Source of the DNA: Mycolicibacterium flavescens
Lineage (GTDB): Bacteria > Actinomycetota > Actinomycetes > Mycobacteriales > Mycobacteriaceae
Assembly (NCBI RefSeq): GCF_001722335.1
Contig: NZ_MIHA01000025.1
Coordinates: forward strand, 6,341 to 70,340
Direction of reading: 5' to 3'
Length of the DNA: 64,000 nt
Below, piece after piece: positions 47,735 through 59,105 of this stretch; position 1 is the first letter of the stretch, and each line of letters begins with the position of its first letter. A program made the translations under genes and the position numbers. Under the pieces are notes generated by a model. It was not told the DNA's origin and ran no database searches. It saw only the letters and a list, made by a program, of their open reading frames with translations.

Positions 47735-48247
47735 CGGTCCCCTCCGGTGCGGTCGGCGACGGTACCGACGGCCTTGGCCACCGCGGCGCCGACCGCGACA
47801 CCGGTGAGGACGTCACTCGGGTAGTGCACGCCGAGCACCAGGCGCGACAACGCCATCGGCGGCACCAGCACGGCGGGCAGCGGCAGGCCGGTCGCCCTGG
47901 CCATCAGCACCGCAGCGGCCGTGGTGGACGTCGCGTGCGCGGAGGGGAAACTCAACCGGCTCGGTGTGCCGACGTTGACCGCGATCGCCGGATGGTGCGG
48001 ACGTTCGCGCCGGACAACACGTTTGATCAGCACCGCGGCGGCGTGCGCGCAGAACGCCCCGGCCCCGGCGGCCAGCCAGGCGCGCCGGCGTCGCGGCGCG
48101 AGCACCGCGCCCAGCATCGAGACCGCCACCCAGCCCAGGCTGTGCTCACCGAAGTGCGACATCGCCCGCGCGGCCGCCACCACGCCGGGCCGGCCGGCGA
48201 GGGCGGACTGCACGGCGACCAACGCGGCCTCTTCGCCGCGCGGCTGT

Positions 48248-48255
<8 letters not shown>
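47731..48255 (-). CDS. PAP2-family phosphatase, probable DPPR phosphatase (Rv3807c-like)
   Basis: A 174-residue membrane PAP2 phosphatase with all three signature motifs: KRVVRRERP (79-87), PSAH with His107, and SRLVLGVHYPSD with His144 and Asp148. M. tuberculosis Rv3807c has been proposed to remove the 5-phosphate from decaprenylphosphoryl-5-phosphoribose, linking UbiA to DprE1. It overlaps glfT2 by 8 nt and ubiA by 4 nt, so it lies inside the glf-glfT2-PAP2-ubiA-aftB operon. Assignment to this reaction is by position and family. Confidence 0.85.
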
Positions 48256-51441
<3,186 letters not shown>

Positions 51442-51443
51442 TC

Positions 51444-51449
51444 AGGGTA
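51444..51449 (-). promoter_or_regulatory. -10 box for the glf operon
   Basis: TACCCT on the minus strand, 8 nt before the glf ATG, in the 224-nt divergent region shared with erp. Confidence 0.45.
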
Positions 51450-51659
51450 TCCGACCGTGACCGCGCCCCTCGAATCCGACAAGGGCGCAAGGTTGCGATC
51501 GGCTCACGATTCCATATCGTCACTTTAGTCTCACTAGTCACAGCCGTACCGTCGATCACGTCGGCTATCCCTGTCGACGGCGCCAACCGGGCTCGTTCAC
51601 GCCGCGCACGACCCAACTGGCCCACTAGCAGACGTAGTCCATGTATTGAGGAGACTTCC

Positions 51660-52574
51660 GTGCCGAACCGACGTCGACGCAGGCTGTCGACAGCCACGAG
51701 CGCAGTCCTGGCCCTGGCAGTCGCGAGTCCCGCCGCAGTGGTCGCCGTGAGCGAACTGTCCGACAGCACCAAGCCCGGGCCGCAACAGCGCGAGTTCGTC
51801 CAGGCGGCGCTGATCACCGACCTGCCCAACGAGCTGATGTCCGCCCTGTCCCAGGGGCTCTCCCAGTTCGGCATCAACCTGCCGCCGATGCCGACCGGGA
51901 TTCTCACCGGTTCCGGGCCGGGCACCACGACGACATTGACCTCGCCGGGGTTGACCTCGCCGAGCCTGACCACGCCCGGTCTGACCTCGCCGAGCCTGAC
52001 CACGCCGGGGCTGACCACGCCCGAACTGACCACGCCCGGTCTGACCGCGCCGAGCCTGACGACTCCCGGGCTGACCACGCCGGAATTGACGACGCCGGGG
52101 TTGACCGCGCCCAGCGCGACGGTGCCGCCGATCTCGGCGACGGGTCCGTCGCTGACCGATCCCGGCCTGACCAGCCCGGCGCTGACCAATCCGGCACTGA
52201 CCAGCCCGACCACCCCGGGGCTGTCCACCCCGCCGGCGCTGACCGATCCGGGACTGGCCACCGTGCCGATCTCGGCGGGTGCCGGGCTGCCCGCACCCAG
52301 CGAGATCCCGATCTCCGCGCCCATCGGACTGGACCCGGCCGCGGGCACCTATCCGATCCTCGGCGACCCGTCGCTGGCGACGATGCCCGCGGCCACCAGC
52401 GGTGGCAGCGGCGGCATCATCGGCGAACTGTCCGGCATGGCCGAGCAACTCGGCGCCGGACAGGCGATCGACCTGCTCAAGGGCATGGTGATGCCGGCGA
52501 TCATGTCGGCGGTCAAGCCGCCCGCCGTACCCCCGGTGCCGGGCCCCGGCCCGGCCCCGGTCCCCGGCGCCTGA
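51660..52574 (+). CDS. erp: Exported repetitive protein Erp (PirG)
   Basis: A 304-residue exported surface protein, orthologue of Rv3810. A basic N-terminus (MPNRRRRRL) and a hydrophobic export signal (about 10-30) are followed by a conserved segment. Next come tandem PGLTS/PSLTT/PELTT pentapeptide repeats (about residues 93-205) and a Pro-rich, Gly-rich C-terminus ending PVPGPGPAPVPGA. Erp supports surface integrity and virulence in M. tuberculosis; repeat number varies between species. The GTG has GAGGAG 7 nt upstream. It is divergent from glf and followed by a strong hairpin. Confidence 0.93.
   Translation: MPNRRRRRLSTATSAVLALAVASPAAVVAVSELSDSTKPGPQQREFVQAALITDLPNELMSALSQGLSQFGINLPPMPTGILTGSGPGTTTTLTSPGLTSPSLTTPGLTSPSLTTPGLTTPELTTPGLTAPSLTTPGLTTPELTTPGLTAPSATVPPISATGPSLTDPGLTSPALTNPALTSPTTPGLSTPPALTDPGLATVPISAGAGLPAPSEIPISAPIGLDPAAGTYPILGDPSLATMPAATSGGSGGIIGELSGMAEQLGAGQAIDLLKGMVMPAIMSAVKPPAVPPVPGPGPAPVPGA
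51936..52274 (+). repeat. Erp pentapeptide-repeat coding region
   Basis: About 22 imperfect units of 15 nt encode P-[GSEA]-L-T-[STAND]. Runs of CTGACCACGCC-type sequence recur on the DNA. This is a likely site of copy-number change. Confidence 0.85.
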
Positions 52575-52588
52575 GACCTGTTACCCGA

Positions 52589-52625
52589 CGGCACCGCAGA
52601 AGCTTCCCCCGGCTCTGCGGTGCCG
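52589..52625 (+). terminator. Hairpin terminator after erp
   Basis: CGGCACCGCAGA at 52589-52600 pairs perfectly with TCTGCGGTGCCG at 52614-52625 (12 bp, 13-nt loop). It lies 14 nt after the erp stop, with no U-tract. Confidence 0.65.
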
Positions 52626-52684
52626 TTGCAGGTCGTGCCCGACATTTAACGGCCCGATCAGCCGTGTCGTACCACTAGCAACAT

Positions 52685-52702
52685 CTGACACATACGTAAC
52701 AT
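52685..52702 (+). promoter_or_regulatory. -10 box and possible MtrA-like direct repeat before the amidase gene
   Basis: TAACAT (52697-52702) lies 6 nt before the GTG at 52709 and would give a leaderless mRNA. CTGACA (52685) and GTAACA (52696) are direct repeats 11 nt apart, like the GTNACA half-sites of the response regulator MtrA. The second overlaps the -10 box. Confidence 0.4.
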
Positions 52703-52708
52703 CGGTCC

Positions 52709-54325
52709 GTGCCTGCTCGTCGTCCAGCGCCCTCGCTGCTGTTCACTGCGCTGGCGGCGACGTTGGTGCTGCTGCCGATGGCCGTGTACGGCCTGCCCGG
52801 TGAGGACACCGGCGCACCGGCCGCCGACGCACCGCAGGTGACCGAGCAGCCACTCACCGTCGGCGGCGGCGAAACGATCCGCGAGCTGCACCAGGACACG
52901 CCGTTCTCCATGGTCGCGTTGACCGCCCAGGACCTGACCGGGACCAGCGCTCGGGTGCGCGCCAAGAAAGCCGACGGCAGCTGGGGCCCCTGGTACGACG
53001 CCGAACCGATGGAGGGCGTCGGCCCGCAGGACGCCGGTCCGGGGCTGCGCGGCACCGAGCCCGTGTTCGTCGGCCGCACCACCACCGTGCAGATCGCGGT
53101 CATCCGCCCGCCGGGCACCCCGGCCCCGGCCGCGCCGAAACCGGCCACAAAAGCGCCCGACCTCGGTTACGTGCCGGCCAACGTCGAACAACCCGTCGGG
53201 CAGAACCTCAACGCCGTGCTGATCAGCCCGCCGCAGGCGCCGGTCGACACGCTGCCGGTGCCGTCGGCGGTCAACGCGCCGGGCCAGCCGCCCAACATCA
53301 TCGCCCGGCCGCAGTGGGGCGCCGACGAATCGATGCGGTGCGGCCCGCAGTACGACGTGGGCATCCGCGCCGGCATCGTGCACCACACCGCAGGCAGCAA
53401 CGAGTACGCACCCGAGGACTCGGCGGGCATCGTCCGGTCGATTTACGAGTACCACACCCGCACGCTGGGCTGGTGCGACATCGCCTACAACGCGCTGGTC
53501 GACAAGTACGGCCAGGTGTTCGAGGGCCGCGCGGGCGGGATCACCCGGCCGGTCGAGGGCGCGCACACCGGCGGGTTCAACCGCAACACCTGGGGTGTGG
53601 CGATGATGGGCAACTTCGAGGTGGTGCCGCCGACCCCGATCCAGGCCCGCACCACCGGACGGCTGCTGGGCTGGCGGCTCGGCATGGACCGCATCGACCC
53701 GCGCGGGCAGGCGGTGCTGCCGTCGGCAGGCGGGTCGTTCTCGAAGTTCCCGGTCGGCGCGACACCGACGCTGCCGGCCATCTTCACCCACCGCGACGTC
53801 GGCGTCACCGAGTGCCCGGGCAACGCCGCCTACGCGCTGATGGACCACATCCGTGACATCGCGGCGCGCTTCAACCACCCGCCCGGACCCGACGACCTGG
53901 CCGAATCCCTGCGCGGCGGTGCGATTTTCGCGCGCTGGGAGGCGATGGGCGCGATGAACAGCCCGCTGGGCAGGCCGACATCGCTGGAGGCCGCCGGAGA
54001 CCGCGACGCCCGCTACGTGACGTTCGAGAACGGCGCCGTGTACTGGTCACCGAACAGCGGCGCGCAACCGGTCGTCGGCGAGATCTACCGGGCATGGGGG
54101 ACGCTGGGCTTCGAGCGCGGCGCGCTGGGACTGCCGACCAGCGCCGAGATCCACGAACCGCTGTGGATCGTGCAGAACTTCCAGCACGGCACGCTGAACT
54201 TCGACCGCGAGAGCGGCACGGTCACCCGCGTCGCCGACGGCGTGCCGGTGGAGCTGCCCAAACCGATGATCGAGAACCCGCCCGTCCAACTCGAGCGCTT
54301 CACCCCGCCGATCAGCCCCAGCTAG
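52709..54325 (+). CDS. Secreted peptidoglycan amidase-like protein with LGFP repeats (Rv3811-like)
   Basis: A 538-residue exported protein, orthologue of Rv3811. After a signal peptide (about 1-29) and an N-terminal beta-rich region comes a PGRP/N-acetylmuramoyl-L-alanine amidase domain (about 195-385). Zinc ligands are His225 in VHHTAG, His361 in THRDVG and Cys369, with catalytic Tyr260. The C-terminus has LGFP-type repeats (SPLGRPTS, FERGALGLPTSAE), which tether proteins to the arabinogalactan-peptidoglycan. It may cleave the muramyl-peptide bond or only bind it; the zinc site looks complete. It is tail to tail with the next gene, 4-nt overlap. Confidence 0.88.
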   Translation: MPARRPAPSLLFTALAATLVLLPMAVYGLPGEDTGAPAADAPQVTEQPLTVGGGETIRELHQDTPFSMVALTAQDLTGTSARVRAKKADGSWGPWYDAEPMEGVGPQDAGPGLRGTEPVFVGRTTTVQIAVIRPPGTPAPAAPKPATKAPDLGYVPANVEQPVGQNLNAVLISPPQAPVDTLPVPSAVNAPGQPPNIIARPQWGADESMRCGPQYDVGIRAGIVHHTAGSNEYAPEDSAGIVRSIYEYHTRTLGWCDIAYNALVDKYGQVFEGRAGGITRPVEGAHTGGFNRNTWGVAMMGNFEVVPPTPIQARTTGRLLGWRLGMDRIDPRGQAVLPSAGGSFSKFPVGATPTLPAIFTHRDVGVTECPGNAAYALMDHIRDIAARFNHPPGPDDLAESLRGGAIFARWEAMGAMNSPLGRPTSLEAAGDRDARYVTFENGAVYWSPNSGAQPVVGEIYRAWGTLGFERGALGLPTSAEIHEPLWIVQNFQHGTLNFDRESGTVTRVADGVPVELPKPMIENPPVQLERFTPPISPS

Positions 54326-55134
54326 GCGTCCCACCACCGCTCGAGCACCCGGGCCACACCGTCCTCGTTGTTGGTGGCGGTGACCTCGTCGGCGGCGGCC
54401 AGCGCGTCGGGGTGCCCGTGCCCCATCGCCACGCCGAGCCCGGCCCAGCGCAGCATCGGCACGTCGTTGGGCATGTCGCCGAACGTGACGACGTCCTCGG
54501 CGGCGATGCCGAGCGGGCGGGCCAGGTCCTCGACGCCGCTGGCCTTGCTGATGCCGACCGGCATCACCTCGATCAGCCCGTTGTTGGTGGAGAACGTGAT
54601 GTCCCCGTGCTCCCCGATCTGGTCGGCCAGCACCGCGGCCATGTCGTCACTGCGGGCGCCGGCCTTGCGGATCAGCAGTTTGATCGCCGGTTCGCTGAGC
54701 AGGTCCGCCAGCGACACCTCGGTGTTGTCGGGATTGAGCCAGGCGTGCTCGTAGCCCGGTGAGCTGACGAACTGCGGGGTGGCCGCGTCGTGAGCGCTGG
54801 CGCCGACCCGCTCGACGGCCAGCCCGGCGCCGGGGATGAGCCGGGTCGCGATCTCGGCCAGTTCCCCGAGCACGTCGGTGCCCAGCGTGTGCGCGGCCAG
54901 CACCCGGTCGGTGGCCGGGTCGTAGACCACAGCGCCGTTGGCGCACACCGCCATCGGGGCGAACCCGAGCGCGTCGACGACCGGCTGCACCCACCGCGGC
55001 GGGCGCCCGGTGGCGATCACGAACTCGGTGCCCGCCTGTACGGCCGCGGTCAGCACCGCCCGCGTACGGGGCGTGACCTTCTCGTCGTCGTCGAGCAGGG
55101 TGCCGTCGACATCGGAGGCGATGAGCCGGGGCAT
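54322..55134 (-). CDS. HAD-superfamily (Cof-type) phosphatase (Rv3813c-like)
   Basis: A 270-residue HAD-IIB hydrolase, orthologue of Rv3813c. The nucleophile motif is ASDVDGTLLDDD (Asp8, acid/base Asp10). Motif II lies in FVIATGRPPRWV, and motif III/IV is the terminal VVTFGDMPNDVPML. A C2B cap lies between. Such enzymes dephosphorylate sugar phosphates or other small phosphates; the substrate is unknown. ATG 55134 is preferred because family members begin just before the DxD motif. ATG 55152 would add six residues. Confidence 0.85.
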   Translation of the reverse strand: MPRLIASDVDGTLLDDDEKVTPRTRAVLTAAVQAGTEFVIATGRPPRWVQPVVDALGFAPMAVCANGAVVYDPATDRVLAAHTLGTDVLGELAEIATRLIPGAGLAVERVGASAHDAATPQFVSSPGYEHAWLNPDNTEVSLADLLSEPAIKLLIRKAGARSDDMAAVLADQIGEHGDITFSTNNGLIEVMPVGISKASGVEDLARPLGIAAEDVVTFGDMPNDVPMLRWAGLGVAMGHGHPDALAAADEVTATNNEDGVARVLERWWDA

Positions 55135-55213
55135 GCCTGAAGTCCGCGTCATTACGGTGATCCGCCCTCTCGCACCGGCGTCACCGGTCGTCGCATTCGG
55201 TCACCACCGGCGG

Positions 55214-55975
55214 TCACCGGTGGCTTCTGGATTCTCGCTCGGCGCGCCTGCGCGCCCGCTCGGCGAGTTCAGCCTCGTCGAGCTGTTTGGCCTCGTCGAG
55301 TGTCGGCGCGCCGCCGCCCAGCCGCCGGGGTACCCAGAATGCCCCTTCCGGATGCGGATACTCCAATTGCACCTTGTGCAGCAGTTCGGTCATCGCGGTG
55401 CGCAGCCGCTGCAGCGTCTCGGCCATGGTGTCGGCCGCCGGCAGCGGCGCGCCGGCCTCGACGATGATCGGGATCTTGCTGCGGCCCAGCCGACGCGGAT
55501 GGTCCTTGGTCCAGATCCGCTGCGCGCCCCACACGATGAGCGGCACGATCGGCACCCCCGCCTCGGCGGCCATCCGGGCCGCGCCGGTCTTGAAGTCCTT
55601 GAGCTCGAAGCTGCGGCTGATGGTCGCCTCGGGATAGACCCCGACCAGCTCACCGGCCTGCAGTCGCTCCACCGCGACGGCGTAGGCGCCCGCGCCGGCG
55701 CGACGGTCCACCGGGATGGTGCCGGTGCGACGGATCAGGAAGTTGATCACCTTCACTTCCTGCATCTCTTCTTTGATCATGAAACGCAGCCGCCGGCCGC
55801 GGTAGTGCACGGCCAACGCGGCCGGCAGCCAGTCGACGTAGCTGGTGTGGTTGATCGCGATCACCGCACCGCCCTCGGCCGGGATGTGGTCCAGGCCGCG
55901 GTAGGAGATCCCGATCCCGTTGATCCGGACCGCCGCCTTGACGAGCACCTCGAGCGAGTAGAAGACGGGCTCCAC
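55214..55975 (-). CDS. PlsC-type acyltransferase (Rv3814c/Rv3815c group), second of a pair
   Basis: A 253-residue 1-acylglycerol-3-phosphate O-acyltransferase-like protein. Motif I is NHTSYVDW (HxxxxD), motif III is VGVYPEATISRSF, and motif IV contains VPLIVWGAQRIW. It probably acylates a lysophospholipid or similar acceptor at the inner membrane face. It is a close paralogue of the upstream gene, sharing FWVPRRLGGGAPTLDEA near the C-terminus. The GTG start is only 5 nt after that gene's stop, with GGAG upstream, so the two are translated together. M. tuberculosis has three such genes in a row; only two are here. Confidence 0.87.
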   Translation of the reverse strand: MEPVFYSLEVLVKAAVRINGIGISYRGLDHIPAEGGAVIAINHTSYVDWLPAALAVHYRGRRLRFMIKEEMQEVKVINFLIRRTGTIPVDRRAGAGAYAVAVERLQAGELVGVYPEATISRSFELKDFKTGAARMAAEAGVPIVPLIVWGAQRIWTKDHPRRLGRSKIPIIVEAGAPLPAADTMAETLQRLRTAMTELLHKVQLEYPHPEGAFWVPRRLGGGAPTLDEAKQLDEAELAERARRRAERESRSHR

Positions 55976-55980
55976 AGGCG

Positions 55981-56799
55981 CTACTCCGGGGCTCCGGTCG
56001 GATCGGGCCGCTGCGCGCTCGGATCTGCGCGCTGCGCGCTCGGATCTGCGCGCTGCGCGCGGCGCGCGGTCTTTTCGGCCGCCTCGTCGGCGTCCATCCG
56101 GTTGGCCTCCGCCAGCGTCGGCGCGCCGCCGCCCAGCCGGTGCGGCACCCAGAACTCACCGGCCGGATGCGCACCGTACTCGTCCTGCACCCGCTCCAGC
56201 AGGTGCTGCATGCGCGAGTGCAGCAGCGCGGTCAGCTCCGGGGCCGGCAGCGTCGGCGGGATCGGCTCGCCGACCGCGATCGAGATCGGCACCTTGGGCC
56301 GCCACATCTTCTTGGGATGCCCCTTGGTCCAGATCCGCTGGGCGCCCCAGACGATGTGCGGGACGATCGGCACGTCGGCGGCGATGGCCATCCGCGCCGC
56401 GCCGGACTTGAACTCCTTGATCTCGAAGCTGCGGCTGATCGTGGCTTCGGGGTAGACGCCGACCAGCTCACCTTCCTTGAGCTTCTGGCAGGCCTGGGCG
56501 AACGAGTCGGCGCCGCTGTCGCGGTCCACCTCGATGTGGCGCAGGCTGCGCATGATCGGCCCGGAGATCTTGTTGTCGAAGACCTCCTTCTTCGCCATGA
56601 ACCGGACCTTGCGGCCGAGGCCCTGCCGGTAGGCGGGCAGACCGGCGAAGGTGAAGTCGAAGTAGCTGGTGTGGTTGATCGCGATCACCGCGCCACCGGT
56701 GGTGGGCAGGTTCTCCACGCCGGTCACCGTGAACTTCAACCCCTGCACGCGCCAGATCGTCCGTGCCAGCGCAATAACGGTGCCGTATACCGGTTCCAC
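55981..56799 (-). CDS. PlsC-type acyltransferase with a repetitive C-terminus, first of a pair
   Basis: A 272-residue acyltransferase with motif I NHTSYFDF, motif III VGVYPEATISRSF and motif IV VPHIVWGAQRIW. It starts at a GTG encoding the MEPV N-terminus shared with its paralogue. A TAGGCT -10 box lies 7 nt upstream, so it is probably leaderless. The C-terminal tail has tandem heptads AQRADPS encoded by perfect 21-nt DNA repeats and is probably disordered. It is divergent from the APH-like gene with only 18 nt between the two GTG codons. Confidence 0.87.
   Translation of the reverse strand: MEPVYGTVIALARTIWRVQGLKFTVTGVENLPTTGGAVIAINHTSYFDFTFAGLPAYRQGLGRKVRFMAKKEVFDNKISGPIMRSLRHIEVDRDSGADSFAQACQKLKEGELVGVYPEATISRSFEIKEFKSGAARMAIAADVPIVPHIVWGAQRIWTKGHPKKMWRPKVPISIAVGEPIPPTLPAPELTALLHSRMQHLLERVQDEYGAHPAGEFWVPHRLGGGAPTLAEANRMDADEAAEKTARRAQRADPSAQRADPSAQRPDPTGAPE
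56011..56062 (-). repeat. 21-bp tandem repeat in the acyltransferase 3' end
   Basis: Two perfect 21-nt copies (56011-56031 and 56032-56052) and a partial third encode the AQRADPS heptads. It is very GC-rich and palindromic (CTGCGCGC), and likely to vary in copy number. Confidence 0.8.
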
Positions 56800-56806
56800 A
56801 TCAGGC

Positions 56807-56812
56807 AGCCTA
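56807..56812 (-). promoter_or_regulatory. -10 box for the acyltransferase pair
   Basis: TAGGCT on the minus strand, 7 nt before the GTG at 56799, inside the 18-nt space between the divergent start codons. Confidence 0.5.
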
Positions 56813-56817
56813 GTCGC

Positions 56818-57504
56818 GTGAGCGCACCCACCGAACCCGTGCCGACACCGGCCGTCGTCATCCGCATCGCCGCCGGACGGCCGGTGCGCGCGGTGTGGGT
56901 CAACGAGTTGGGCGGGGTGACGTTCGAGGTCGGCGGCACGGAGTTCGTGAAGGTGGGGGACGCGCACCTGTTGGCCGCCGAGGAGCCGCGGCTGCGCTGG
57001 GCTCGGCGCTACACACTGGTTCCCGAGGTCCTGGCGGCCGGGCCGGGTTGGCTGCACACCGCGCGGCTGCCCGGGTACTCGGCGGTCGACCCGCGGTGGG
57101 CCGACGATCCCCAGACTGCGGCGCGCGCGATCGGCACCGGGCTGCGGCGGTTGCACGACGCGCTACCGGTCGCCGATTGTCCGTTCGGCCGCCCGTCCTG
57201 GGTGCCCGCCGACGCGCCACCCGCCGACCGCCCGGTGGTGTGCCACGGCGACCCGTGCTCACCGAACACGCTGCTCGACGACGACGGCGCGTTCAGCGGG
57301 CACGTCGACCTCGGCGACCTGGGTGTCGCCGACCGGTGGGCCGATCTGGCCGTCGCAACCATGTCGCTGGACTGGAACTTCCCCACCGGGGGTCCGGGCG
57401 GCTTCCAGGAGATCCTCCTCGACGCGTACGGCGCGGCCGCCGACGTGGACCGCATCGCCTTCTACCGCCGCGCGTGGGACGGGGACCAGCCGGCGGCGGG
57501 CTAG
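56818..57504 (+). CDS. Aminoglycoside phosphotransferase-family protein (Rv3817-like)
   Basis: A 228-residue APH-fold protein, positional orthologue of Rv3817. The catalytic loop is VVCHGDPCSPNTLL (about residues 140-153) and the metal-binding segment is GHVDLGDLGVADRWADLA. The N-terminal lobe contains FVKVGDAHLLAAE with the ATP-binding lysine. The substrate is unknown. The GTG at 56818 lies only 18 nt from the divergent acyltransferase start. I see no good -10 box for it, so a later start or a promoter inside the neighbour is possible. Confidence 0.78.
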   Translation: MSAPTEPVPTPAVVIRIAAGRPVRAVWVNELGGVTFEVGGTEFVKVGDAHLLAAEEPRLRWARRYTLVPEVLAAGPGWLHTARLPGYSAVDPRWADDPQTAARAIGTGLRRLHDALPVADCPFGRPSWVPADAPPADRPVVCHGDPCSPNTLLDDDGAFSGHVDLGDLGVADRWADLAVATMSLDWNFPTGGPGGFQEILLDAYGAAADVDRIAFYRRAWDGDQPAAG

Positions 57505-57542
57505 ACTCGCGGCGGGAAACCACACACGCAGGAAGGGTATTT

Positions 57543-59105
57543 GTGCAGGTCACGAGCATTGGTCACGCGGGATTCCGCATCGACACCGCGGCGGGCAGCG
57601 TGCTGTGCGACCCGTGGGTGAACCCTGCCTACTTCGCGTCGTGGTTCCCGTTCCCCGACAACAGCGCGCTGGACTGGGACGCGCTCGGCGACTGCGACTA
57701 CCTGTACGTCTCGCACCTGCACCGCGACCATTTCGACCCGAAGCTGCTACGCGAGCACGTCAACAAGGACGCCGTCGTGCTGCTGCCCGACTATCCGGTC
57801 CCCGACCTGCGCCGCGAACTCGAGAAGCTGGGCTTTCACCGGTTCTTCGAGACGACGGACTCGGTGCGCCACACCGTCAGCGGACCCAAGGGCGAACTGG
57901 GTGTGATGATCATCGCGCTGCGGGCCCCCGCCGACGGTCCGATCGGTGACTCCGGGCTCATCGTCGACGACGGACAGACGGTGGCGTTCAACATGAACGA
58001 CGCCCGGCCCGTCGACCTCGACGTCGTGCACGCCGACTTCGGGCACGTCGACGTGCACATGCTGCAGTACTCGGGCGCGATCTGGTACCCGATGGTTTAC
58101 GACATGCCCGCCCGCGCCAAGGAGGCGTTCGGCATCCAGAAGCGGCAGCGCCAGATGGACCGCTGCCGCCAGTACATCGCGCAGGTGGGTGCGACGTGGG
58201 TGATCCCGTCGGCGGGCCCGCCGTGCTTCCTCGACGACGACCTGCGCGACCTCAACGACGACCACGACGACCCGGCCAACATCTTCCCCGACCAGGTGGT
58301 GTTCCTGGACCAGATGCGCAGCCACGGCCACGACGGCGGGCTGCTGATGATTCCCGGCACGACGGCGACTTTCACAGGCTCACAACTGGATTCGGTGAAG
58401 CACCCGCTGCCCGACGCCGAAGTCGAGTCGATCTTCACCACCGGCAAGGCCGCCTACATCGCCGATTACGCCGAGCGCATGGCTCCGGTGCTGGCCGCCG
58501 AGAAGGCGAGCTGGGCGCCGGCCGCCGGCGAGTCGCTGCTCGAACCGCTGCGCACGCTGTTCGAACCGATCATGGTGCAGAGCGACCAGATATGCGACGG
58601 CATCGGCTACCCCGTCGAACTCGAGCTGCGCGGCGGCGGCCACGACGAGACCGTCGTCTTGGATTTTCCGAAACGGGTTGTGCGTGAACCGATCCCCGAT
58701 GAGAAGTACCGCTACGGGTTCGCCGTCGCGCCCGAGCTGGTTCGCACCGTGCTGCGCGACAACGAGCCGGACTGGGTCAACACGATCTTCTTGTCGACCC
58801 GGTTCCGGGCCTGGCGGGTCGGCGGGTACAACGAATATCTGTACACGTTCTTCAAGTGCCTGACCGACGAGCGGATCGCTTACGCGGACGGCTGGTTCGC
58901 CGAGGCGCATGACGACACCGCGTCGATCACGTTGGACGGCTGGGAAATTCAGCGACGCTGTCCGCACCTGAAGGCGGATCTGTCGAAGTTCGGGGTGGTC
59001 GAGGGCTCGACGTTGACCTGCAACCTGCACGGGTGGCAGTGGAACCTGCAGAACGGCCGCTGCCTGACCACGAAGGGCCACGAACTGCGCAGCAGGCAAC
59101 TATGA
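57543..59105 (+). CDS. Metallo-beta-lactamase/Rieske [2Fe-2S] fusion protein (Rv3818-like)
   Basis: A 520-residue two-domain protein, orthologue of Rv3818. The N-terminal metallo-beta-lactamase domain has SHLHRDHFD (His58, His60, Asp62, His63), a binuclear metal site. The C-terminal Rieske domain has Cys473-x-His475 and Cys493-x2-His496 (CPHL, CNLHGW). CMP-N-acetylneuraminate hydroxylase combines the same two folds but with the Rieske first, so this is the reverse order. That suggests an oxidoreductase or monooxygenase acting on a phosphorylated or ester substrate; the reaction is unknown. AGGAAGG lies 6 nt before the GTG. The stop overlaps the next ATG (ATGA). Confidence 0.85.
   Translation: MQVTSIGHAGFRIDTAAGSVLCDPWVNPAYFASWFPFPDNSALDWDALGDCDYLYVSHLHRDHFDPKLLREHVNKDAVVLLPDYPVPDLRRELEKLGFHRFFETTDSVRHTVSGPKGELGVMIIALRAPADGPIGDSGLIVDDGQTVAFNMNDARPVDLDVVHADFGHVDVHMLQYSGAIWYPMVYDMPARAKEAFGIQKRQRQMDRCRQYIAQVGATWVIPSAGPPCFLDDDLRDLNDDHDDPANIFPDQVVFLDQMRSHGHDGGLLMIPGTTATFTGSQLDSVKHPLPDAEVESIFTTGKAAYIADYAERMAPVLAAEKASWAPAAGESLLEPLRTLFEPIMVQSDQICDGIGYPVELELRGGGHDETVVLDFPKRVVREPIPDEKYRYGFAVAPELVRTVLRDNEPDWVNTIFLSTRFRAWRVGGYNEYLYTFFKCLTDERIAYADGWFAEAHDDTASITLDGWEIQRRCPHLKADLSKFGVVEGSTLTCNLHGWQWNLQNGRCLTTKGHELRSRQL

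Noticed and set aside
51936..52274. Direct repeats that could be taken for a CRISPR-like array
   Set aside because: The period is 15 nt and in frame, encoding Erp pentapeptides, with no distinct spacers and no cas genes in the window.
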